Origin: Polaribacter dokdonensis
Lineage (GTDB): Bacteria; Bacteroidota; Bacteroidia; Flavobacteriales; Flavobacteriaceae
Length of the DNA stretch: 64,000 bases
Direction: 5' to 3'
Assembly: GCF_024362345.1 (NCBI RefSeq)
Contig: NZ_CP101505.1
Coordinates: 950,001-1,014,000, forward strand
The stretch's first letter is position 1. Every line of letters starts with the position of its first letter. The notes under the pieces are model-generated. The model had not been told where the DNA came from. It saw only the letters and a list, made by a program, of their open reading frames with translations, and ran no database searches. Shown here piece after piece: positions 34,677-42,843 of the stretch. The position numbers and the translations under genes were made by a program.

Positions 34677-35564
34677 TTATATAGATTTAGCGTTAGTAAC
34701 ATTGAAAATTTCTGAGAAATACACATCCTCTAATTCTGCATTAATGGCTGTAAAACCCTCTCCAGGATTCGTATTACTTACAATATGAATGGTAGGTTTT
34801 CCTAGAAATAATCGTTCACTGATCACCTGAAAGTTTTCTTTGTATAGATTTAATTCTGATTTTTCGATTGTTTTTTGATATACTCTACCCTTTAAACTTT
34901 CCAAAATCTCAAGAGGTTTTCCTTTTAAACAAACTTGCCCTTTGTTAATAATAGCCATATTTGTACACAACTCCTTAACATCATCTACAATGTGAGTTGA
35001 TAAAATAACCACTGTTTTTTCACCTAACTCACTTAATAAATTGTAAAAACGGTTTCTTTCTACAGGATCTAATCCTGCAGTTGGCTCATCAACAATTAAT
35101 AGTTTAGGGTTGTTTACTAGAGCTTGTGCAATTCCAAAACGTTGTTTCATACCACCAGAAAAACCTTTTAAATTCTGTTTTCTGACATCATATAAATTGG
35201 TTTTATGCAAAAGTGCTTTTACCAATTCTTGACGTTCCTTTTTATTGATAATACCTTTTAATACCGCAAAATGATTGAGTAATACTTCTGCAGATATTTT
35301 TGGGTACAAACCAAATTGCTGAGGCAAATACCCTAAGACTTGTCTTAACTCATTTTTTTGTTGTAAAACATCTATATCACCTAATTTTATGGAACCTTGA
35401 TCTGCTTCTTGTAAAGTTGCAATGGTTCTCATTAATGTAGATTTTCCTGCTCCATTTGGTCCTAATAAACCAAACATTCCAGTAGGAATATCTAAAGAAA
35501 TATTTTGAAGTGCTTTAACTCCATTAGCATACGTTTTTGATAGATTGTCAATAACAAGTTCCAT
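34677..35564 (-). CDS. ABC transporter ATP-binding protein
   Basis: A 295-residue ATPase of the ABC-2/CcmA-like class. Walker A is LLGPNGAGKSTLMRT, the Q-loop LGYLPQQFGLYPK, the signature LKGFSGGMKQRFGIAQAL, Walker B LLIVDEPTAGLDPVER, and the H-loop ILSTHIVDD. I chose the ATG at 35564 (MELVIDNLSKTY) over an upstream ATG at 35597, because a -7 promoter box lies at 35595-35602 and would put transcription start between the two. It partners the permease/M1 fusion 2 bp downstream. Confidence 0.92.
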   Translation of the reverse strand: MELVIDNLSKTYANGVKALQNISLDIPTGMFGLLGPNGAGKSTLMRTIATLQEADQGSIKLGDIDVLQQKNELRQVLGYLPQQFGLYPKISAEVLLNHFAVLKGIINKKERQELVKALLHKTNLYDVRKQNLKGFSGGMKQRFGIAQALVNNPKLLIVDEPTAGLDPVERNRFYNLLSELGEKTVVILSTHIVDDVKELCTNMAIINKGQVCLKGKPLEILESLKGRVYQKTIEKSELNLYKENFQVISERLFLGKPTIHIVSNTNPGEGFTAINAELEDVYFSEIFNVTNAKSI

Positions 35565-35594
35565 AGTATTTGTGTTTTTAATTGATTCGATACG

Positions 35595-35602
35595 CAAACC
35601 TA
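35595..35602 (-). promoter_or_regulatory. Predicted -7 box of the ABC transporter operon
   Basis: On the minus strand the sequence is TAGGTTTG, an exact TAnnTTTG match. The predicted transcription start is near 35588, about 24 bp before the chosen ATPase start codon. Confidence 0.6.
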
Positions 35603-35686
35603 TCTACTATTGTTAGTAAGAAAAAGAATCTGGGATACACTCCAAACTAGCTGTGACACAAACACTTTTAAAGGACATAAACGAAC

Positions 35687-35744
35687 TTTATCACTATTAA
35701 ACAACTATTTATCACTACTTAACTTTTGTTTATCAACTAATTTG
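35687..35744 (+). promoter_or_regulatory. Three direct repeats with exact 21-bp period between ABC operon and LytS/LytTR genes
   Basis: TTTATCACTATTAA starts at 35687, TTTATCACTACTTAA at 35708 and TTTATCAACTAA at 35729. A 21-bp spacing is two helical turns and is the spacing at which LytTR-domain regulators read direct repeats. The repeats do not match the general LytTR half-site consensus well, so the assignment to the adjacent LytTR protein rests on spacing and position. Confidence 0.75.
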
Positions 35745-35776
35745 TTGGCCAAAGTTTATTTAAGTAATATTGATGT

Positions 35777-36568
35777 ATGAAGATGAAAATATCAGAAAAT
35801 AGAAAGAAAATTATGAAGCGATTATTTAAAATAATGCTTGTAATTATAGGTATCATTATTATTGTATTTAATGACACCTTTGGTAAATTAGAAGGATTTG
35901 CAGAATTTATTGCATTCTACTTTATTATCGTATTTATAACGATTGCCTATTGGATTTTTAAACAAATAAAATCCATATTTAAGTTAAGGAACGAAAAAGA
36001 AAAAACAGAACTACTACATTTAAAAAGTCAGGTAAATCCTCACTTTTTCTTCAATACGCTCAATAATTTATATGGAATGATGGAGAAGAATTCCAAAGAA
36101 AGAGAAATGGTTCTTAAACTTTCTGATATGATGCGTTATAGTATTTATGAAGGCGAAAAAGATTGGGTAACCCTTAAAAACGAATTGGATTATTTACAAA
36201 ATTATATAGAGCTTCAAGAAATTCGTTATCACAAAAAATCGGATGTACAATTCAATCATACTATCGAAAATCCTGATGCTAAAGTGATGCCATTACTTTT
36301 TATCATTCTACTAGAAAATGCATTTAAGCACGGTTTGGAAAATTTAGAAAAAGACGCTTATATTCATATTGATTTTACAGAAAGTGAAAATGAAGTTCAA
36401 TTAGTCATTGAAAATAATTTTGATTTGCAACAAACAAAGAATCAAGAAGGCATTGGTTTAAAAAATCTAAAACGAAGATTAGAATTAGTTTACCCAAAAA
36501 GGCATTCACTTTCTTTTGACATTAACAATACTATTTATAAAGTTACACTATCTTTAACCTTGAAATGA
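35777..36568 (+). CDS. LytS-type sensor histidine kinase (pair 1)
   Basis: A 263-residue kinase with two membrane helices (about residues 16-34 and 41-64) and almost no extracytoplasmic loop, so the signal is probably sensed within or near the membrane. The His_kinase domain has the phospho-accepting histidine in LKSQVNPHFFFNTLNNLYG, then LPLLFIILLENAFKHG and GIGLKNLKRRLELVYP of the ATPase domain. An internal ATG at 35813 is an alternative start that would still keep both helices. The stop overlaps the response-regulator ATG by 4 bp (ATGA). Confidence 0.88.
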   Translation: MKMKISENRKKIMKRLFKIMLVIIGIIIIVFNDTFGKLEGFAEFIAFYFIIVFITIAYWIFKQIKSIFKLRNEKEKTELLHLKSQVNPHFFFNTLNNLYGMMEKNSKEREMVLKLSDMMRYSIYEGEKDWVTLKNELDYLQNYIELQEIRYHKKSDVQFNHTIENPDAKVMPLLFIILLENAFKHGLENLEKDAYIHIDFTESENEVQLVIENNFDLQQTKNQEGIGLKNLKRRLELVYPKRHSLSFDINNTIYKVTLSLTLK

Positions 36569-37266
36569 TGAAATATTTAATTATTGATGATGAACATATT
36601 GCCCATAAAATTATTATGGAATATTGTGAAATGCTTCCTCATATGCAATTGCAGAAAAACTGTTATAGTGCTTTAGAAGCTTTGGAATATTTGAACACGC
36701 ATCAAGTTGATTTGATCTTTTTAGATTTAAATATGCCTAAACTAAAAGGTTTTGATTTTTTAAAGACATTAACGAATCCTCCAAAAGTTATTGTAACTAC
36801 TGCTTATAGTGAGTTTGCCATTGATGGTTATGAGTTAAACATTGTAGATTATTTATTAAAACCATTTCGTTTTGAGCGATTTTTGAGTGCTGTTAATAAA
36901 GTAACATCTTCTGACACTAATAAAATAAGAAAAGAAAGTAAAGAGGTTGTAAAGCCTAAAGGACAACATATCTTTTTAAAACAAAATAATAGTCATATTC
37001 AGGTAGATGTAGACGATATTCTATTTATTGAAGCTTCAGGCAATTATACCAAATTTGTTACTAAAAATAATACAATTAGTATTCGTGAAAAAATATCGGA
37101 TACCATCCAATTGCTTTCTGATAATGATTTTCTTCAAGTTCATAAGTCATTTGCCGTTGCAAAAAAGCACATCGCTAGGGTAGAAGGTAATAGAATTTTT
37201 ATTGGCGATCACATTGTACCTATTGGTAAGCTATATAAAACAAATATTAATCAACTTTTTAAATAA
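36565..37266 (+). CDS. LytTR-family response regulator (pair 1)
   Basis: A 233-residue regulator with a receiver domain (acidic D8-D9, phospho-acceptor D54 in IFLDLNMPKL, conserved Lys in YLLKPFRFERFL) and a C-terminal LytTR DNA-binding domain (about residues 135-232: IHVDVDDILFIEASGNYTK-like core and FLQVHKSFAVAKKHIARVEG). The 3' two-thirds of this gene are closely duplicated at 40.2 kb as a truncated copy. Its likely targets are its own operon and the divergent ABC transporter operon, between which three 21-bp-spaced repeats lie. Confidence 0.92.
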   Translation: MMKYLIIDDEHIAHKIIMEYCEMLPHMQLQKNCYSALEALEYLNTHQVDLIFLDLNMPKLKGFDFLKTLTNPPKVIVTTAYSEFAIDGYELNIVDYLLKPFRFERFLSAVNKVTSSDTNKIRKESKEVVKPKGQHIFLKQNNSHIQVDVDDILFIEASGNYTKFVTKNNTISIREKISDTIQLLSDNDFLQVHKSFAVAKKHIARVEGNRIFIGDHIVPIGKLYKTNINQLFK

Positions 37267-37310
37267 TCTTTAAGATTCATTTAAAAAATTTGTGCTTCAG
37301 TAAAACTATT

Positions 37311-37487
37311 TTAATTCGTGAAAAAATCGAAAATATTACTCAAAGCACCTGTTTTTGCTTTAAAGAATTCAGTATAAGTACATTTTTTATTTTGTACATC
37401 AAATATTTTCGACAACGTACCACCTGTGGCTCTCATTTCTCCAATTTCATAAGTGGCATTATCACACTTCGGACATTTGTATTTCAT
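37311..37487 (-). pseudogene. Zinc-ribbon (DUF2082-like) protein with internal deletion
   Basis: A 58-codon frame that starts MKYKCPKCDNATYEIGEMRA and ends NIFDFFTN, matching small Bacteroidota zinc-ribbon proteins at both ends. In the usual form a second CxxC pair occurs before YTEFF; here the sequence passes directly from NKK to CTYTEFF, leaving only one of the two cysteines (C36). About eight codons seem to have been lost in frame. It may be a recently decayed gene or a variant that binds metal with a partner. It lies between the LytTR gene and the XRE gene. Confidence 0.6.
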
Positions 37488-37552
37488 AGTTTTATATTTT
37501 TTGAGTTGATACTATATGGCTGTAAAATATTAACGCTATTATTCATTGCCTT

Positions 37553-38128
37553 TTATTTTAAAAACTTAAATCGAGGTCTATATATCACCTCTTTTTCATT
37601 GTTTATTCTAAGTGTGTTGATCAATATTAAAATTAAATTGGCGACATACAAAAAGCCAATAACTATAAAAAATGTACTTAACGTTATTTGGTCTGTGAGT
37701 CCAATTTTTGATATGATGAAAAATACTAGAGGGATAAAAAATAACAGTATGGTCCACGTGATTTCGAAATTGATTAAATCTTTACCCAGCTTATCACTGT
37801 TTTTTATCTTACCTTTTTTTGATGTCCAAAGTATAAATGGAATTAAAATTCCTAATAATGGAAAAAACAGAAATGTTAACGCAGATAAATTGAGATATAT
37901 TAAATATTTTTTATCTTCTTTTACTGACCAATCTATCAATTCATCTGGAATCACATTTAAGGCATTTGCTAAACGTTTTAACGACTCACCTGTTGGGTTA
38001 GATTCCCCCTTTTCTATTCTTTGTATCGTTCTTAAACTCAATCCAGATTCTTCAGCCAGAAATTCTTGAGACATTCCTCTTTGGTTTCTTAATTCTTTTA
38101 CTCTTAAAGCTAAATAATTTTTATCCAT
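37553..38128 (-). CDS. XRE-family regulator with a membrane-embedded C-terminal half
   Basis: A 191-residue protein. The first 60 residues are a Cro/CI-type HTH (LRNQRGMSQEFLAEESGLSL and RTIQRIEKGESNPTGESLKR). The remainder has four hydrophobic segments (about residues 82-100, 125-145, 150-170 and one near the C-terminus), so it is a membrane-tethered repressor. It is 1 bp downstream of a small membrane protein gene, which may be its partner or sensor. Confidence 0.88.
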   Translation of the reverse strand: MDKNYLALRVKELRNQRGMSQEFLAEESGLSLRTIQRIEKGESNPTGESLKRLANALNVIPDELIDWSVKEDKKYLIYLNLSALTFLFFPLLGILIPFILWTSKKGKIKNSDKLGKDLINFEITWTILLFFIPLVFFIISKIGLTDQITLSTFFIVIGFLYVANLILILINTLRINNEKEVIYRPRFKFLK

Positions 38129-38129
38129 T

Positions 38130-38591
38130 TTATAAAGATTTATTTTGAGTGATTGTTTTTCTGTATCTCATTATTGCTATCGTTATTGTGCCTAACAAAA
38201 ATGCAGGAATCAACTGAACTAATGAACCATAAATTACATGATTCAATAAGGCATCACCAAAACTATCATAATACAGTCCATAATGGGTGCCAATTTCCCA
38301 CTTTGTATCTATCCACCAAAGTATAGCTACTGGAATTCTAGAAATTGGAGAAAAAATAATCAAACTTAATAAAATGATTTGATAAGGTTTTTTCTCGTTA
38401 AACGTTTTAATACCTAAATATATGGCAAATCCTAAGGTAAGCCAAAGTAAACCAATTATAAAAATGGCATTCTCTGGTAATCCTATCAATTCTAAAGTAT
38501 ATCTTATTGGTGATAGAAATAATGATATTATTACAGGTACTTTTGCAAAATGTATCGCCTGTCGCAAAGTAGTTTTTTCGTTATTTTCCAT
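38130..38591 (-). CDS. Small polytopic membrane protein
   Basis: A 153-residue protein with four hydrophobic segments (about residues 12-30, 37-58, 68-90 and 118-140) and no recognised family. It begins 1 bp downstream of the serine hydrolase stop and ends 1 bp before the membrane-tethered XRE regulator, so the three form one operon. Its function is unknown. Confidence 0.72.
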   Translation of the reverse strand: MENNEKTTLRQAIHFAKVPVIISLFLSPIRYTLELIGLPENAIFIIGLLWLTLGFAIYLGIKTFNEKKPYQIILLSLIIFSPISRIPVAILWWIDTKWEIGTHYGLYYDSFGDALLNHVIYGSLVQLIPAFLLGTITIAIMRYRKTITQNKSL

Positions 38592-38592
38592 A

Positions 38593-39972
38593 TTAATTCT
38601 TTTTAGCAGTGATTTTACGACCAGATTGATTCATAGTTAAACTAATAACCTTCCCCTTTTCATTTGTATTAAAAGTGATTTCTGCATCTACAATTTTTAC
38701 AAAAAAATGATTTTGAGTTTCGGCAAATAATTCGACCTTCTTGGTTTGACCTGGAGCTAATAAGTATAATTGATTTGTGTTATCCAATCCTATAGTAAGG
38801 TTTACATTTGGTTTAACCTCATAAGTACCTGTATAGTCACTTAATATTTCTGAAGGTACATCAATTGATTTTCTCTCAGGTTGATTATTCTCAACCTCTG
38901 TTATTTTATTATCGGGTAGATTTACAAATAATTCAGCAACTTGTTTCGCCACGTTATTTACATTCTTACAATTACAGTTGGTTAATGCAGTTATATACAG
39001 TTTCTCTTTAGGTAAAAACAGCGCAATACTGGTAAACCCCTTCGTGCTTCCTGTGTGGGCAATTACAGGAGAATTTCCCAGTTTTGAAAATCGAAAACCA
39101 TATCCATAAAGTACTCTTTTTCCACTGTTTAATAAGGTTGGTGTCATAGCTTGTTTTATACTAGAAGCTTTTAAAAGTGTGTTTGAAAGTAATGCATTTT
39201 GCCATTTTAAAAGGTCCTCTGTGGTAGATAAAATAGCTCCTGCGGAATACGCTAAAGACAAATTTATATAATCTGATTTTACAAAATCATTTTGTTCAAT
39301 GATATAACCCTTAGTAAGGTTGGGAATAACTTGTTTCATATCTCCACAGGATGAATTCTTCATTCCTATTTTATCAAAAATATTTTGTTCTATAAAATCA
39401 CTGTAAGGTTGTCCAGAAACGATTTCAATAATTCGCCCTAGTAAAATATAGCCTGCATTACTGTATTTAAAACGCTCTCCTGGTTTGAATTCTAAAGGTT
39501 CATCTTTAAAATATGCAATAAGTTCTGTAGGTGACATATTAGTTTTAGAAATAAAACCCTTGTCACCAACAGGTGTTCTGTTTTTTATTCCCGAAGTATG
39601 GTTTAATAGATGATGAATGGTAATGTCTTTTCCAATTTCAGCATATTCAGAAATGTATTTTCCAATTTTATCCTCAACACTTAACTTACCTTGTTCTTCT
39701 AGCATTAAAATAGAAATCGCAGTAAATTGTTTTGTTATAGAGCCAATTTGAAAGACACTATTAGTTTCTAAAGGAGTGTTTAATTCTAAATTAGATTTTC
39801 CAAAAGCTTTACTATAAATGGCTTTTCTATCTTTGGCTACTAAAACTGAAATTCCTGGTTCTTTAGAACTGTAAGTTGATGAAACTACAGCATCAATTTT
39901 AGATTGATAGCTTTGGCTAAACCCAATATATGTAATAAAAAAGAAAAGGATACTTGTAAAATAATTGTTCAT
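38593..39972 (-). CDS. Class C beta-lactamase-like serine hydrolase (second of four)
   Basis: A 459-residue exported protein with a signal peptide (about residues 1-19). The catalytic serine is S78 in FQIGSITKQFTAI (S-I-T-K81), the YxN motif is YSNAGYILLGR, and HTGSTKGF supplies the third motif. The last 90 residues form a small beta-barrel-like domain (from about 370, LSDYTGTYEVKPNVNLTIGL) of the DUF3471 type often appended to these hydrolases. It leads an operon with a small membrane protein and the membrane-tethered XRE regulator; a -7 promoter box precedes it. Confidence 0.9.
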   Translation of the reverse strand: MNNYFTSILFFFITYIGFSQSYQSKIDAVVSSTYSSKEPGISVLVAKDRKAIYSKAFGKSNLELNTPLETNSVFQIGSITKQFTAISILMLEEQGKLSVEDKIGKYISEYAEIGKDITIHHLLNHTSGIKNRTPVGDKGFISKTNMSPTELIAYFKDEPLEFKPGERFKYSNAGYILLGRIIEIVSGQPYSDFIEQNIFDKIGMKNSSCGDMKQVIPNLTKGYIIEQNDFVKSDYINLSLAYSAGAILSTTEDLLKWQNALLSNTLLKASSIKQAMTPTLLNSGKRVLYGYGFRFSKLGNSPVIAHTGSTKGFTSIALFLPKEKLYITALTNCNCKNVNNVAKQVAELFVNLPDNKITEVENNQPERKSIDVPSEILSDYTGTYEVKPNVNLTIGLDNTNQLYLLAPGQTKKVELFAETQNHFFVKIVDAEITFNTNEKGKVISLTMNQSGRKITAKKN

Positions 39973-39997
39973 GTGTTTGTATTAAATATTTCGTTTA

Positions 39998-40005
39998 CAA
40001 AATTA
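39998..40005 (-). promoter_or_regulatory. Predicted -7 box of the serine hydrolase/XRE operon
   Basis: TAATTTTG on the minus strand matches TAnnTTTG exactly, about 26 bp upstream of the start codon. Confidence 0.55.
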
Positions 40006-40127
40006 AATACAATACCCATAGACACTAGCGCCAAACTTATGACATCTTTATGACATCTGTGGTAATTACCTGAAATAATAGTACATGTGGACTTTATTTT
40101 AATGAGTAAGTAGAGTTTTTATAGTTT

Positions 40128-40178
40128 TTAAAGAGAGTTCCATATAGGTAAAGAAATACTACTGTTTCCTGTAAAAGT
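40128..40178 (-). pseudogene. C-terminal stump of a CocE-type hydrolase
   Basis: Seventeen codons, ITFTGNSSISLPIWNSL, that end in TAA and match the C-terminus of the intact CocE hydrolase at 55.7-57.9 kb (ITFTGNSSVSLPVFKI); the DNA is nearly identical over more than 30 bp. Nothing upstream of this tail on the minus strand continues the hydrolase. It runs straight into the truncated LytTR gene on the other strand. Confidence 0.75.
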
Positions 40179-40656
40179 TATTGTAACTACTGCTTATAGT
40201 GAGTTTGTCATTGATGGTTATGAATTAAATATTGTCGATTATTTATTAGAACCGTTTAGTTTTGAGCGGTTTTTAAGTGCTATTAATAAAGTGACCTCTT
40301 CTGATACCAGTACAATAAGAAAAGAAAGTAAAGAGACTATAAAACCTGAAGGACAACATATTTTTTTAAAACAGAATAATAGTCATATTCAGGTAGATGT
40401 AGATGATATTCTATTTATTGAAGCTTCTGGTAATTATACTAAAGTTGTTACAAGCAATGAAACCATAAGCATTCGAGAAAAAATATCGGATACCATCCAA
40501 TTGCTTTCTGACAATGATTTCATGCAAGTTCATAAATCATTTGCCGTTGCAAAAAAACACATCGTTAAGGTAGAAGGTAATAGAATTTTTATTGGCGATC
40601 ACATTGTACCTATTGGTAAGCTATATAAAACAAATATTAACCAATTATTGAGGTAA
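40173..40656 (+). pseudogene. Truncated copy of the pair-1 LytTR response regulator
   Basis: The reading frame reads VIVTTAYSEFVIDGYELNIV and continues through a complete LytTR domain to a stop at 40656. It is a close DNA-level copy of 36784-37266, but the first two-thirds of the receiver domain, with its phospho-acceptor aspartate, are missing. Only a GTG at 40291 could start an intact LytTR domain. If expressed from there it would be a 121-residue DNA-binding domain that competes with the full-length regulator. Confidence 0.8.
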
Positions 40657-40690
40657 ATTGCTATTGCCATGTCAATATATAATCTAGTCT

Positions 40691-40740
40691 GAAAATTCAT
40701 GAGGATTTTCATGAGTAGGTGAGTACTAGCAATGAATTAT
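40691..40740 (+). repeat. Dispersed hairpin repeat, copy 1
   Basis: Begins GAAAATTCATGAGGATTTTC, an 8-bp-stem hairpin, and continues with ATGAGTAGGTGAGTACTAGC. About 80 percent identical over 50 bp to the copy at 52220. It lies between the truncated LytTR gene and the alpha/beta hydrolase gene. Confidence 0.75.
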
Positions 40741-40769
40741 TCAAGAGGTTACTACACGTATTTTATATC

Positions 40770-42167
40770 TTATTTCAGATGTCCTATTACCCAATTTTTT
40801 ATTTCATTCAATGCTGTTGGGGAAAATGTTTGTTCTATTTTTCTATATTCATCCATCTTTCCAGTTTCACACTCCTGAAAGAAGTGGTTTAAGTTTTCCA
40901 ATTCTACTATTTTATAATCTTTATTCTTGCCTTTGATTAATGCATTTCTTATGCCTTCTTGATTTATTTTTGCATTTACTTGCGTGTCTTTACTGCCATT
41001 TAATGACAACACTGGGATTTTTAATTTTTCAATTTCATCAGCAGGATTGTATTGTAAAAAATAGCGTGACCAAGGTTGTAAACTTGTTTTAAGTTGGCTT
41101 TCTATAAATGTATTGATATTCTTTTCTGGTACGTTTAATGATGTTAAAATGGGTCTTAAAAAATCATTATAATGTTTAGTTAATTCCTTTTTAATTTCCG
41201 ATTCCCCCTTATTAGAGATTACAATTGCAATCGCTTTTCTGGTGTTTTTTTCATAAGCCACCTCATCTTTAACAGGAAATTCTCTCAATATTTTAGATTG
41301 CATTACAGATAGTTCTGTTCCCGAAATTCCGGTAGAAGCTAATAACACCATAAAAGCGACATCTTTAGAGTTGTTAGCCGCTAGAGGTGCGATAATACCA
41401 CCTTCACTATGACCAATCAAACCTATATTTTTAATATCTACATCGTTTCTAGTTTTTAAGTATGCGATGGCACTCAAAACGTCTTTGGAAAAATCTTCTG
41501 TGGTTGCTTTACCAAAATTTCCTGTAGATTCACCAACTCCACGATCATCAAAACGCAATACGCCAATGCCTTGTCTTGTTAAATAATCTGATAATACTAA
41601 AAAAGGTTTGTGTCCCATAAAACTTTCATCTCTGTCTTGTGGACCACTTCCGCTAATTAAAATTACTACTGGAAATTTTCCGTTTTTATTGGGTAAGGTT
41701 AAAGTACCTGCTAATGTTATGTTGGCTTCATTATTTTTAAAAATGACTTCTTCTTCATAATAAGGGTAGGGTTTTACAGGTTCCTGCGGCCGTTTCGAAT
41801 CTTCTATTTTTATAGTTCCTTTTTTTAAGTTTATGACCATTTCTATGCCACCTTCCTTGTAAATACCTTCAAATTGTTGTGCTTCAGTATTAAAAACTCC
41901 TGTATAGTTCATTCCAACATTAGAGCCATCAATAATTAGCTTTCCATTTGTAAAAGTTGTAGCTGATGGTTTGATGCCAGCAATTCTAAACGTTGGAACA
42001 TCCATAGTAGTTGAATACGTAGCGTTTTCTTGTTTTATATTAAAAACAAAAGTGATTTCTTTATCGCCTCTTTTGGTTGTTCCGTTCCAATGTCCTGAAA
42101 TATCTTGAGAACGTGCACTAGTAATGGCGAGTAAATTTAAAAGTATGATAATTGTTAATGTTTTCAT
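40770..42167 (-). CDS. Exported alpha/beta hydrolase
   Basis: A 465-residue protein with a signal peptide (about residues 1-20). The first 130 residues form a beta-rich, lipocalin-like domain (GHWNGTTKRGDKEITFVFNI). The hydrolase domain follows with the nucleophile elbow GHSEGG in IGLIGHSEGGIIAPLAAN, an upstream oxyanion region VILISGSGPQDRDESFMGHK, and the late LSLNGSKDTQVNAKIN and NHFFQECETG that provide the acid and histidine. It is probably a periplasmic esterase or peptidase of the S9/S15 type. It stands alone on its strand. Confidence 0.9.
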   Translation of the reverse strand: MKTLTIIILLNLLAITSARSQDISGHWNGTTKRGDKEITFVFNIKQENATYSTTMDVPTFRIAGIKPSATTFTNGKLIIDGSNVGMNYTGVFNTEAQQFEGIYKEGGIEMVINLKKGTIKIEDSKRPQEPVKPYPYYEEEVIFKNNEANITLAGTLTLPNKNGKFPVVILISGSGPQDRDESFMGHKPFLVLSDYLTRQGIGVLRFDDRGVGESTGNFGKATTEDFSKDVLSAIAYLKTRNDVDIKNIGLIGHSEGGIIAPLAANNSKDVAFMVLLASTGISGTELSVMQSKILREFPVKDEVAYEKNTRKAIAIVISNKGESEIKKELTKHYNDFLRPILTSLNVPEKNINTFIESQLKTSLQPWSRYFLQYNPADEIEKLKIPVLSLNGSKDTQVNAKINQEGIRNALIKGKNKDYKIVELENLNHFFQECETGKMDEYRKIEQTFSPTALNEIKNWVIGHLK

Positions 42168-42288
42168 GTTCGTTAAATTTTGATTGATGATGTCTAGGCC
42201 AAATTTTCGTTAGCCTTGTGGTATTAAAAAATAGTATTACTAATTTAGTAATCGAAGCTATTTGAAGAGAGATTTAGTTAGATTTACA

Positions 42289-42741
42289 TTAGAGCACGTT
42301 TCCAGCGTCTTTAGCTTGAGCATCCTTACGGCGACCTATTAATGCGCCAATAAATAGTCCCATACAAATGCCAACGGAAATCCCTAAAGACCTTTCAAAA
42401 CGCTCACCTATTAGAATTCCAGCTATAACTCCGAATAACATTCCTAAAGTTACACTCAGGTTTGTATAGTATCCTTGAGAAGTCAAGGAAAAGGTGTCCT
42501 TTAAATAGGCCTCAAATTTACTCAGTGCGTTTTTAAAGAATTTTTTTCTATTGTCTGGATTTGAGTTTAGTTTTAAGCTATCCAGTTCCATTTCTATAGA
42601 TTGAATTTCATCAGTGGTGAATGCTCTGTTTTCTAATTTTTTAAGAATCTCAATAAATTGCGTATAAACCTTGATTTCAGATTTATTAGAGGATTCAGTT
42701 TTTAAACTTTCAAAAAAGTTAATTGCATTTAATAGTGTCAT
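42289..42741 (-). CDS. Small protein with glycine-zipper membrane segments
   Basis: A 150-residue protein. The first 90 residues are helical and charged. They are followed by two hydrophobic segments rich in spaced glycines (LGMLFGVIAGILIGERF and GICMGLFIGALIGRRKD, about residues 99-143), typical of glycine-zipper membrane proteins. I do not recognise the family. It stands alone, downstream of the sigma-factor operon on the same strand. Confidence 0.7.
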   Translation of the reverse strand: MTLLNAINFFESLKTESSNKSEIKVYTQFIEILKKLENRAFTTDEIQSIEMELDSLKLNSNPDNRKKFFKNALSKFEAYLKDTFSLTSQGYYTNLSVTLGMLFGVIAGILIGERFERSLGISVGICMGLFIGALIGRRKDAQAKDAGNVL

Positions 42742-42843
42742 AATTTTTACTGTTTTCTTGGTTAGTGGCCCAAATCAAAAAATATTACACCTAAAATTTA
42801 TTTATTTTAAAAAACCACAACAAAACACCTTATTATCAAACGC

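Noticed and set aside
35565-35597. Upstream ATG for the ABC ATPase at 35597
   Set aside because: It overlaps the predicted -7 box, so the transcript would begin after it. The conserved ABC fold starts at the ATG at 35564.
37290-38069. A 259-codon open frame on the plus strand
   Set aside because: It lies antisense to the XRE regulator and zinc-ribbon genes, has a composition unlike a protein (runs of F, I, K, S) and shows no motif. The minus-strand genes are clearly real.
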